NCBI GenBank assembly: GCA_023259235.1
Contig: JAHFQQ010000045.1
Location: 1 to 15,622 of the forward strand
Source: Polaromonas sp.
Lineage (GTDB): Bacteria; Pseudomonadota; Gammaproteobacteria; Burkholderiales; Burkholderiaceae_C
Direction: 5' to 3'
Length of the DNA stretch: 15,622 nucleotides
Part shown: piece by piece, positions 8,603 through 14,883 of the stretch
Position numbering within the stretch: the stretch's first letter is position 1
Layout of the letters: every line of letters starts with the position of its first letter
Position numbers and translations under genes: made by a program
The notes under the pieces: model-generated
The model's input: only the letters and a program-made list of their open reading frames with translations
The model's database searches: none
What the model was told of the DNA's origin: nothing

Positions 8603-9214
8603 ATGAGCATTGAAAATATTGAGCCTGCAGGGCAAGGCAAAGCGGAAGCGCTTTCGTCTGCGGCGGTTGCTCGCCGTCACATGCTACTCCAAGGTATTGC
8701 CAAGGGCTCGGCGGTGCTGGGCGCTACGGTGCCTCTTCAGACGCTTGCATCCCAGTCTGTTTTTACAAATCCCGGCAAGAATGGCGCACCTGTCGCACGA
8801 TGCGGAATCTCGGGGATGACGTCTGGAGTCCATTCGCGTGATACTGTCACTACCGTTTGTTCTGGTTACAGCCCTGGTTATTACCATAAACCGGAGCATT
8901 GGCCCACCGGCCTGAATCCAAACGCACTGGTTACGACTGTGTTTCCGTCATGTACGTTAAGGGTCAACGCAGCCGGTACATCCATCGGCAGTGCAAGAGT
9001 CCCAACGCTGCTGGAAGTGATGAATCTGACGCCACGCGTGGATGAGTTCCACTGGATTGCAGCTTGGGTCAATGCAATGGGTGGGGCGCCGAGTAGCTGG
9101 AATTACCCCTATAGCGGTGCAGATGTGCAAGCTTTTTACGCCGGCACCGGACCAGGGGGCTATTCAAAAGCACAGGCGCTTGATTTTTTCAAGACTTACA
9201 TGGAGACCGCCTGA
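8603..9214 (+). CDS. Twin-arginine-type exported protein of the HPr-rel-A operon (candidate cassette substrate)
   Basis: A 203-residue protein of unassigned function. Residues 1-23 are polar. RR at 24-25 followed by HMLLQGIAKGSAVLGA gives a Tat-like signal, with possible cleavage near 48-51. The mature part has three cysteines (C67, C86, C117) and the segment CSGYSPGYYHKPEHWP (86-101). The latter resembles the 'C-(T/S)PG-aromatic-W/Y-K-N-H-WP' motif I recall in small secreted bacterial proteins that also end with a helix of the W-AA-N type, here FHWIAAWVNAMGG, and then YPYSGADVQAFY. It lies 23 bases ahead of the PqqD-like gene, in the same operon behind a sigma-54 promoter. I infer it is the substrate or partner of the PqqD/HprK-like/nucleotidyltransferase cassette; no enzymatic motif is visible. 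Confidence 0.75.
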   Translation: MSIENIEPAGQGKAEALSSAAVARRHMLLQGIAKGSAVLGATVPLQTLASQSVFTNPGKNGAPVARCGISGMTSGVHSRDTVTTVCSGYSPGYYHKPEHWPTGLNPNALVTTVFPSCTLRVNAAGTSIGSARVPTLLEVMNLTPRVDEFHWIAAWVNAMGGAPSSWNYPYSGADVQAFYAGTGPGGYSKAQALDFFKTYMETA

Positions 9215-9237
9215 TTGTCGGTGCTGCATTGGTCTGA

Positions 9238-9552
9238 TTGTTGCGTGTGGCAAAATTTTCCGAATCTCCAAAGATCGTGTGGCGTTTAAGCCCTGGGAGC
9301 TCTTTGCACTACAGGCACTGGGGCAACGAGTGGGTAGTCTTTGATGTGGGTTCCGGGCAGACTCATGAGATGGATACGGTGTCTGCTGTGTCTTTGATGC
9401 ATTGCGAAAATGGCTGGATTTTGTTGTCAGACATTACCAATGGGGTGATGGCGGACTTGGGTTTGCCTTCGCCGAATGTACTCACTGATTCACTGGCACC
9501 TTTGCTCAACCAGTTCACCAGTTTAGGCCTGCTTGAGCAACGCGTCGAATGA
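9238..9552 (+). CDS. HPr-rel-A system PqqD-family protein
   Basis: A protein of about 100 residues resembling PqqD, the small winged-helix protein that binds precursor peptides in pyrroloquinoline quinone and many RiPP pathways. The conserved core is visible: WRLSPGSSLHYRHWGNEWVVFD, then THEMDTVSAVSLMHC, and a C-terminal LAPLLNQFTSLGLLE helix. This fits the PqqD relative found beside HprK-related kinase A (TIGR04353 as I recall). There is no ATG; possible starts are TTG 9238, TTG 9241, GTG 9247 or GTG 9277, the last beginning the protein directly at the conserved WRL. None has a clear ribosome site, so translation may depend on the gene ending 23 bases earlier. Its stop overlaps the kinase start as ATGA. 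No radical SAM partner is present in the window. Confidence 0.82.
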   Translation: MLRVAKFSESPKIVWRLSPGSSLHYRHWGNEWVVFDVGSGQTHEMDTVSAVSLMHCENGWILLSDITNGVMADLGLPSPNVLTDSLAPLLNQFTSLGLLEQRVE

Positions 9553-10472
9553 AAGTGTCGGACCTGACTGATCGCGATCTTCGCGGTCTATTGCACGGTG
9601 AAGGCGTGGTGATATGTTCAGGCCCGTTCAAATTCCGGATTCTTTCGCCCATCGAAACCGTCGCGCAAGGCATACGGCTGCTTTATGCAGATTACCCGGT
9701 TGGCGCTGCAGGCGAGTTCGTCGACTTCAACATCGTTTTGGAGCGCAGCAAGGGTCTTCATCGTTGCTGGCACAGGCAAGTGAATTTTTGTTTCAACGGG
9801 ATATATCCATTTTTACCTCTGCCTGTCGGCCATGCCTACCCCTTGCTCGAATGGGCGATGAATTGGTGTATCTCCACCCAGGCGCACCATTACTTGATGC
9901 TGCACTCCGCAGTGATTGAGCACGATGGCTGCGCCGTGATCATGCCGGCACCGCCAAGCTCCGGAAAGAGCACGCTGTGCGCCGGCTTGGTAAGCCGGGG
10001 TTGGCGCTTGCTATCAGACGAACTGGCCTTGATTTCCCTGGCCGATCGTCTGATTGCACCTTTAGGAAGGCCCATCGGCCTGAAAAACCAGTCGATTGAC
10101 GTGATTCGGGACTTTGTCCCTGGCGTTGTTTTCAATCAGGTTACGCATGACACTTCCAAGGGCAGTGTGGCGCACATGAAGGTGCCAACAGCACAAGTGC
10201 GACGCATGAACGAACGAGCCGAGCCAAGATGGGTCATTTTCCCCAAGTACGTAGCTGGCGCCAAGGCAGAACTCACCCCGCGATCAAAGGCAAACAGCAT
10301 GCTGGAACTGGGGCGAAACTCATTCAACTACATGGTGCTTGGGCTGACGGGATTTGAAGTCCTGACGGATGTCATCACCGCCAGCGACTGCTATGACTTC
10401 AGGTATGGCCAACTCGAAGATGCTGTGACGATATTCGATACGTTGGCGAAAGCAGGCCGGTATGCGTGCTGA
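9549..10472 (+). CDS. HprK-related kinase A
   Basis: A 307-residue relative of the C-terminal P-loop domain of HPr kinase/phosphorylase. LHSAVIEHDG (118-127) precedes a Walker A loop APPSSGKSTL with K140 and S141, and SDELALIS (156-163) follows at the place of the acidic catalytic segment of HprK. Family knowledge: HprK uses a P-loop to phosphorylate a serine of HPr, but these relatives lack the HPr-specific parts and occur with a PqqD relative and a nucleotidyltransferase (TIGR04352). The first ~115 residues are family-specific and unassigned. It overlaps pqqD-like by ATGA and the next gene by 11 bases, so the three are made together. Its true substrate is unknown; the exported 203-aa protein is the nearest candidate. 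Confidence 0.85.
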   Translation: MKVSDLTDRDLRGLLHGEGVVICSGPFKFRILSPIETVAQGIRLLYADYPVGAAGEFVDFNIVLERSKGLHRCWHRQVNFCFNGIYPFLPLPVGHAYPLLEWAMNWCISTQAHHYLMLHSAVIEHDGCAVIMPAPPSSGKSTLCAGLVSRGWRLLSDELALISLADRLIAPLGRPIGLKNQSIDVIRDFVPGVVFNQVTHDTSKGSVAHMKVPTAQVRRMNERAEPRWVIFPKYVAGAKAELTPRSKANSMLELGRNSFNYMVLGLTGFEVLTDVITASDCYDFRYGQLEDAVTIFDTLAKAGRYAC

Positions 10473-11556
10473 CTGCTTGTCAGCCGTCTGGGCGCATCCC
10501 GGTGAAATGCCGGTTTTCACCTTGCCGGAATGGGAGGTTGTTCTGGGACAGGCTATGCAGGCCCGGCTGATGGCGCGACTCGCGCAGCACCTTGCTGATC
10601 AAAACTGGCTGTCGCAAGTTCCGGAAAAACCTCGTCAGTATCTTGAAGGCGGGCTTCGGCTGGCAGACCGTCAGCATCACGAAGTGCATTGGGAGGTTGA
10701 TCGCATTGTCCGTGCGTTGAAGAACGTCGATAGTCCAGTCGTTCTACTCAAGGGGGCGGCCTATCTAATAGCGGGGCTGCCGCCAGGCCGGGGCCGCCTG
10801 TTCTCCGACATCGACATTATGGTGAGGCGTGACCGTTTGAGAGAAGTCGAAGGGGTGCTATTTCGCCATGGCTGGATCAGTGAAGAGCGCAATGCCTACA
10901 ACGACCATTACTACCGCGAGTGGATGCACGAAATCCCGCCCATGAAGCATGTACAGCGCCAAACCGTCATTGACGTGCATCACACCATCGCGCCCCCTAC
11001 TTCGCGATTCAAGGTGGACGGTACCGCGCTGTTAGATCGAATCGTGGCCGTAGATGCAGAACGAAGGCTGTTCATGCTGGCGCCCACCGACATGGTGCTT
11101 CACAGCGCCGTGCATCTATTCCAGGAAGGTGAATTCAGTCACGGCCTGCGCGACTTGCTCGATATCAACGATTTGCTGCTGCATTTCGGCAAAGACCCAA
11201 AGTTTTGGGGAGCGCTTTTAGAGCGAGCCAAAGAACTGGGCTTGGGCGAGCCTTTGTTTCATGCCTTGCACCATATTTCCCGCCTCTTTGCGAATGAAGC
11301 GCCCCAGAGTTTTCGTAGTGAAATGCGCCATATCCAGCCGAACTGGATGTCCCGCAAGGTGATGTCTGCATTGCTCAAGGTGGTTTTGCAGCCCCATCAT
11401 CCCAGCTGTGATAGGTTTTTTAGCGATTTTTCGCGCTGGCTCTTGTACGTTCGATCACACTATTTGCGGATGCCTTTGTATTTGGTCATTCCACATCTGA
11501 CCCGCAAAGCCTACATGCGGTACTTCCCTGAAAAGGAAACAGCAGGAGGCACTTGA
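10462..11556 (+). CDS. PF14907-type nucleotidyltransferase of the HPr-rel-A cassette
   Basis: A 364-residue protein of the uncharacterised polymerase-beta-fold nucleotidyltransferase family. VVLLKGAAYL (93-102) and GRLFSDIDIMV (111-121) form the nucleotide- and metal-binding core, with carboxylates D116 and D118. A later DVHHTIAPP and a helical C-terminal half (FHALHHISRLF and following) are usual for the family. It would transfer a nucleotidyl group to an unknown acceptor in the cytoplasm. It is the third member of the PqqD/HprK-related cassette, starts 11 bases inside the kinase gene and is the last gene of the operon; no hairpin terminator is seen after it. ATG 10462 is chosen because the overlap implies coupling. 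Confidence 0.85.
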   Translation: MRADCLSAVWAHPGEMPVFTLPEWEVVLGQAMQARLMARLAQHLADQNWLSQVPEKPRQYLEGGLRLADRQHHEVHWEVDRIVRALKNVDSPVVLLKGAAYLIAGLPPGRGRLFSDIDIMVRRDRLREVEGVLFRHGWISEERNAYNDHYYREWMHEIPPMKHVQRQTVIDVHHTIAPPTSRFKVDGTALLDRIVAVDAERRLFMLAPTDMVLHSAVHLFQEGEFSHGLRDLLDINDLLLHFGKDPKFWGALLERAKELGLGEPLFHALHHISRLFANEAPQSFRSEMRHIQPNWMSRKVMSALLKVVLQPHHPSCDRFFSDFSRWLLYVRSHYLRMPLYLVIPHLTRKAYMRYFPEKETAGGT

Positions 11557-11584
11557 GATCACACATGACATTGGCGGTTTGAGT

Positions 11585-11612
11585 TTGACCAGCGGCAGAA
11601 TTTGTGTATAAG
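11585..11612 (+). promoter_or_regulatory. Sigma-70-type promoter of the protease gene
   Basis: TTGACC (11585-11590) and TATAAG (11607-11612) are separated by 16 bases, a good housekeeping promoter about 50 bases before the start codon. A strong ribosome site GGAGG (11651-11655) with an 8-base spacer serves ATG 11664. No sigma-54 element or 17-bp dyad is seen here, so this gene is probably regulated separately from the operon upstream. Confidence 0.55.
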
Positions 11613-11663
11613 CATGCTGGATAGATGGCGTCAGTTTAAAGTGACCACCTGGAGGCTAAAAGA

Positions 11664-12434
11664 ATGAAATCCAAGCTAATTCTTCTTGCGCTTGTTAGCG
11701 TCCTCTTCGCTGGCCCTTTATGGGCCGACATCTCCAGTACGATAGTCAAGGTCAAGCCATCAGTGGTCATTGTTGGTACCTACAAGAACACAAATAGTCC
11801 GCGATTTTCCTTAAGGGGCGCGGGCTTCGTCGTGGGCCACGGCAATCTGGTTGTCACTAACGCCCATGTCCTTCAGCAACCGGCCGAAGAGGACGTCGAG
11901 GCCGCTTTGGTTATCCAGGTCAGAGCTGGTGAAAATGAATGGCAGATGCGACCGGCCACTGTGCTCGAGGTGGACAAGCTTCATGATCTGACTTTGTTGC
12001 ATTTTGAAGGGTCTGCAATGCCGGCACTAAGCGTGCGCGATTCGGGCTCGGTTCAGGAGGGGCAAGCCGTTGCGTTCATGGGGTTTCCAATTGGGGGGGC
12101 TCTTGGCTTCTCACCCGTGACACACCGTGGAATGATTTCTTCAATTGCCAAGGTTGCCTTGCCTACGGCCTCAGCCCGGCAACTCAACGAACAAACCATA
12201 CGCAGTCTGAGAGCGGGAACCAGTTTCGATGTTTTTCAGCTCGACGGAACCGCCTATCCCGGAAACAGTGGTGGTCCCTTGTTTGATCCGGAAACGGGCG
12301 ACGTACTGGGTATTGTGAATATGGTGTTCATCAAAGGGACCCGGGAATCGGCTCTGACTCATCCTTCGGGAATCAGTTACGCCATTCCATCCCGCTTTAT
12401 TCAGCAATTGTTGCAGCGAAGCAAGTCCAACTGA
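11664..12434 (+). CDS. Periplasmic trypsin-like serine protease (S1C, no PDZ domain)
   Basis: A 256-residue protease with a signal peptide (MKSKLILLALVSVLFAGPLWA, cleavage near residue 21). The catalytic triad of DegP/HtrA-type enzymes is visible: H68 in VVTNAHVL, D108 in KLHDLTLL, and S202 in YPGNSGGPLFD. After the catalytic domain the protein ends (SYAIPSRFIQQLL), with no PDZ domain, so it is shorter than DegP and likely lacks PDZ-driven oligomer regulation. It has its own promoter and stands between the HPr-rel-A cassette and the convergent acyltransferase gene. A role in processing exported proteins of this locus is possible, but general envelope quality control is equally likely. Confidence 0.88.
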   Translation: MKSKLILLALVSVLFAGPLWADISSTIVKVKPSVVIVGTYKNTNSPRFSLRGAGFVVGHGNLVVTNAHVLQQPAEEDVEAALVIQVRAGENEWQMRPATVLEVDKLHDLTLLHFEGSAMPALSVRDSGSVQEGQAVAFMGFPIGGALGFSPVTHRGMISSIAKVALPTASARQLNEQTIRSLRAGTSFDVFQLDGTAYPGNSGGPLFDPETGDVLGIVNMVFIKGTRESALTHPSGISYAIPSRFIQQLLQRSKSN

Positions 12435-12469
12435 CCGCAAATTGAGTGATGGTGGTTGAATCGGTCAGT
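12430..12469. terminator. Inverted repeat spanning two convergent stop codons
   Basis: ACTGACCG (12430-12437) and CGGTCAGT (12462-12469) are an exact 8-bp inverted repeat with a 24-base loop. The TGA of the protease and the TGA of the minus-strand acyltransferase lie inside the two arms. There is no T-tract, so it is at best a weak bidirectional terminator. Confidence 0.25.
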
Positions 12470-13787
12470 CCCGCAAAAATCGGCTGGCATTGTCAAGGTC
12501 ATCACGGGTCATGCCGGACTTCAACACGCCAACAAGCTTTCGCCAGGGCAGATCAGGATCAACCAGTTTGAATCCGTAAAAGCCATAAAGCCCCTTATGC
12601 TTGCCACGCACGACCATGGCTTGGGTCACCGACGTTTCGTTATGCCCCAGCAAAATAACGGCTTCACCCCATACATTGGCAGGCAAGGGCACTTTGGAGT
12701 TCGCCAGAAAGCCGTCCTCGGAAAGCTCAACCACCTGAAGGTCATAGACGTCCGTCTTTTCAGGGCCGGCGACGGAGAAACTGCCGGGGCACTTGAGTGA
12801 ATAACGCTGATGCTTGCGCTGACGCTTGCGAAAGTCTGACTCGGAAAATACAGCCGGCAGTACCTCTTTGTACTCCGGGAGGTTGTAGATGGAATGCAGC
12901 AGTCCTTTTTCCCTTTCACTCAGATTTCTAAACGTGGGCGTGCATTCATTGAAAAAATAGTCGAGCAAATCCGGCGTGATCACCGGATCATTGGTCGTGA
13001 AGTAGCGCCGACTTGGCATCCTGATATTGGGCAGCCTGGTACGCATGAAATACTGATACAGATTCTTGCGTCGCGGCTTCTTCCCGTAAACCCGTTTCAA
13101 AATTCCAGGCCCCAGGTGCAAATCTACCGAAGCGCCTACCGCGGGCGCTCCATTGGCGAAATCGTAGTGGTCAACCGGGTTTTCTGTCAGTCTTTCAAAG
13201 AACAAAAGAGACTCGTACATTTCAATCCGGTTGGGATTGACGGCAATCACAAGATGCCGGGTGTCAAAGAGCTTGGTGCAGTATTCATACATGAACTTCA
13301 TTAATGGAAACAGGATGGTTCCTCCTGTGTTCCTGAATTTCGGATGCACTGCCAGCGCGGATACTTCGGCAATCCTGCCCTTTTGTGCGCGAATCTCCTG
13401 CAGGTCAAAAATGGACTGCAGCGGAAAACCGAAAACGCTTTCGCGAATCAGCGAAATGGTGCCGACCACCTCGCCGTCCATCTTGGCGCACAGCGTCGTC
13501 GTGGTGGGTAGCGCGTGGTAAATCGTAACGCGCATCCCTGATGGGTCAGGTCGCATGAAACCGCTGCCAACATAGGCATCATGAAGGAGCCGGAAACACG
13601 CTTCCAGTTCTTCCTTGGATTCCGCGATCTTGAGAACCAATCGTTCGTCGGGGTGCGGATTGCAATCAACAAATGACCGGTACACCGCAAACCGGAGGTC
13701 CCGCGGAAAGAAGGAAAATGCCTTTCGAAGCGTTTGATGCAAAAACCTTTTTGCGCTTGACGTGCCTGTTACTAGCTTTTTTTTCAT
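12465..13787 (-). CDS. PEP-CTERM-associated N-acyl amino acid synthase (FeeM-like) with C-terminal PilZ domain
   Basis: A 440-residue two-domain protein. Residues ~45-235 form a GNAT-fold acyltransferase of the PEP-CTERM/exosortase-associated FeeM type: FRLLHDAYVGSGFM, VVGTISLI, IAEVSALAVHPKFRNTGG, and then AVNPNRIEMYESLLFF. Such enzymes link long-chain acyl groups from acyl-ACP to amino acids, and their clustering with exosortase systems is described. Residues ~320-440 form a PilZ domain with RKHQR (324-328) and ELSEDG (354-359); the second motif has Glu where c-di-GMP binders normally have Asp or Asn. The start codon overlaps the stop of a degenerate paralogous tail upstream (CCATGA), and no good ribosome site is seen, which suggests it was once the second gene of a coupled pair. 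Product and regulation by c-di-GMP are inferred. Confidence 0.87.
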   Translation of the reverse strand: MKKKLVTGTSSAKRFLHQTLRKAFSFFPRDLRFAVYRSFVDCNPHPDERLVLKIAESKEELEACFRLLHDAYVGSGFMRPDPSGMRVTIYHALPTTTTLCAKMDGEVVGTISLIRESVFGFPLQSIFDLQEIRAQKGRIAEVSALAVHPKFRNTGGTILFPLMKFMYEYCTKLFDTRHLVIAVNPNRIEMYESLLFFERLTENPVDHYDFANGAPAVGASVDLHLGPGILKRVYGKKPRRKNLYQYFMRTRLPNIRMPSRRYFTTNDPVITPDLLDYFFNECTPTFRNLSEREKGLLHSIYNLPEYKEVLPAVFSESDFRKRQRKHQRYSLKCPGSFSVAGPEKTDVYDLQVVELSEDGFLANSKVPLPANVWGEAVILLGHNETSVTQAMVVRGKHKGLYGFYGFKLVDPDLPWRKLVGVLKSGMTRDDLDNASRFLRD

Positions 13788-13987
13788 GGAGCTAAAAACC
13801 GGGTGGCATTCTCCACGTCTTCAGGGGTTGTAACCGATTGCTGGGCATTGACAAATATTCTCCTGATTAAATCAAGCTCCCCATCGTAACGGCAGAAGAG
13901 CCGTTGAAGCCGTTGGCCTTGCCGCGAACTGTAATGGCCTGTTACCGTTGCATTTTTTTATTGAGCCAGCGCCACGCGGCCGAGTTT
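13784..13987 (-). pseudogene. Frameshifted PilZ-tail relic, paralogue of the acyltransferase C-terminus
   Basis: Read on the minus strand, three pieces in shifting frames follow the C-terminus of the neighbouring acyltransferase in order. KNATVT follows a TAA. QAITVRGKANGFNG (13941-13900) matches QAMVVRGKHKGLYG. FCRYDGELDLIRRIFV (from 13897) runs on to TPEDVENATRFLAP and TGA, matching TRDDLDNASRFLRD. Base identity is also clear in the last ~40 bases. No intact frame covers it and no acyltransferase domain is found upstream, so only the last ~65 codons survive. It lies immediately upstream of the intact gene with stop/start overlap. This suggests a former tandem pair, or a remnant left by duplication and decay. 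Confidence 0.65.
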
Positions 13988-14168
13988 CCGCGCGATGCGT
14001 CGCACCCCTTATGGAAATCATTCTGTTCCAAACGCAACGTGTTGTCACCCCACCGTTTGAAGGTGATCCACCCGACAGCGACACGGCCGCATCGCAGGTG
14101 TGCAGCAACATGCCGCGCGCATTTGAATCTGGATGCGGAGCCCGGTCAAGCGAGTCAGCAGGAAATTA
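13988..14168. other. Intergenic stretch without recognisable gene
   Basis: No reading frame here has a ribosome site and family resemblance together. Short frames on both strands look accidental. It must contain, or lie downstream of, any promoter for the minus-strand acyltransferase, but I could not find a convincing one; no GC-N10-CC element for sigma-54 on the minus strand was seen. Confidence 0.4.
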
Positions 14169-14185
14169 TGTCGATATGTCTCACA
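14169..14185 (+). promoter_or_regulatory. Candidate PrsR enhancer site (17-bp dyad), copy 2
   Basis: TGTCGATATGTCTCACA differs from the copy at 8321 in only two positions and starts 81 bases before the GG of the sigma-54 element at 14249 (80 in the first copy). A further direct repeat CAGATGT at 14196 and 14211 lies between the site and the promoter and might be a second contact. Confidence 0.55.
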
Positions 14186-14248
14186 TCCATCGTTACAGAT
14201 GTTGACGAGGCAGATGTATCAGTTTGATTAATATAGAAAATATTTGTT

Positions 14249-14264
14249 TGGCATGGATAGTGCA
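14249..14264 (+). promoter_or_regulatory. Strong sigma-54 promoter before the ice-binding-like relic
   Basis: TGGCATGGATAGTGCA is close to the consensus TGGCACGNNNNTTGCW in both halves, with exact spacing and a T-rich upstream flank. The inferred start is near 14275. The gene it served appears to be the broken frame at 14399-14632. Confidence 0.65.
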
Positions 14265-14298
14265 CGTGGTTGCGGAACCGCTCAAACGATGGCTCGTC

Positions 14299-14320
14299 AA
14301 ACCAGATCATTTTCTGGTTT
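14299..14320 (+). other. Hairpin in the leader of the relic gene
   Basis: AAACCAGA and TCTGGTTT form a perfect 8-bp stem around a 6-base loop (TCATTT), about 25 bases after the inferred transcription start. It could be an mRNA-stabilising or attenuating structure. There is no run of T after it typical of a terminator. Confidence 0.35.
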
Positions 14321-14398
14321 ACCTATTGAGAAGACCAGCATGGAAATCCCACCACAGGGCAGGCAAGAAGCAGATGCATAGCCAGCGCACCGACATCG

Positions 14399-14632
14399 TT
14401 GTCAAACCTGGCCTTAAACATCGTTACCGCACTTTGCGTTGGCGCCCTGGCTTCGGCCACACCAATTCCAGGTACAAATTTAGTGAGCTTCGCAGTTCTC
14501 GCCGCAATCGGACTGACCAACGTCCCCGTGAGCACCATTGGCGGCCATCTGGGTTCCGCTGCGAATCCCTCAGCCTGGCGTGGGACAGGGCGAGCTGAAA
14601 CTGCCGGTTGCAGCACGCGCATGACACCTTGA
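14399..14632 (+). pseudogene. Truncated ice-binding-like (DUF3494) secreted protein gene
   Basis: A hydrophobic signal-like stretch (LALNIVTALCVGALASA) is followed by TNLVSFAVLAAIGLTNVPVS and TIGGHLGSAANPSA. This is the characteristic N-terminus of DUF3494 ice-binding/adhesin-like proteins (SFAVLA..TVTN...T.I.GdLG..PG). The frame then loses resemblance and stops after about 78 codons, while the family domain needs roughly 200 residues. There is no clear ATG with a ribosome site (TTG 14399 is used here; ATG 14374 lies in another frame), so the start is also damaged. Members with PEP-CTERM tails are common in betaproteobacteria, and the sigma-54 promoter and 17-bp site upstream are intact. I read it as a dead PEP-CTERM regulon gene. 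Confidence 0.6.
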
Positions 14633-14683
14633 CTTTGGCATCTTCGGGTGACTGAAGTCGGCGGCAAATATGCCACAAATTCA

Positions 14684-14700
14684 TGTCGACAAAGCTTACA
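14684..14700 (+). promoter_or_regulatory. Candidate PrsR enhancer site (17-bp dyad), copy 3
   Basis: TGTCGACAAAGCTTACA shares TGTCGA and CTTACA ends with the other copies while the middle differs. It starts 113 bases before the GG of the sigma-54 element at 14796, about three helical turns further than copies 1 and 2. An upstream AAATTCA precedes it, as AAATTA precedes copy 2. Confidence 0.5.
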
Positions 14701-14795
14701 ACCCGTCGGCTGTTTCACGTTCCGGCTTGGAATCGGCACCGATGAAAATCTCTAAACCATTGTCAGACATGGATTTTTCCACCCGATCGCCTGTC

Positions 14796-14811
14796 TGGCA
14801 TAAAAGCTGCT
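14796..14811 (+). promoter_or_regulatory. Sigma-54 promoter of the terminal secreted-protein gene
   Basis: TGGCATAAAAGCTGCT has TGGCA at -24 and TGCT at -12 with the exact 12-base GG to GC offset. The inferred start near 14822 gives a leader of about 60 bases. The ribosome site GAGG at 14874-14877, 6 bases before ATG 14884, completes the expression signals. Confidence 0.65.
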
Positions 14812-14883
14812 TTATCGTTATCGAATGTAAACGCTGAGAAGTTTCCGCAGTCCTACCGTATCACTTTCCTGATGAGGTTTATC

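Noticed and set aside
14041..14160. Possible insertion-sequence remnant (motifs like GGTGATCCACCC and a minus-strand frame ending WLNKKMQR)
   Set aside because: No terminal inverted repeats, target duplication or transposase motif could be identified; the resemblance is only an impression.
14224..14598. Plus-strand 124-codon frame overlapping the ice-binding-like relic
   Set aside because: Arg/His-rich sequence without family features; the frame at 14399 in the same stretch carries the DUF3494 resemblance.
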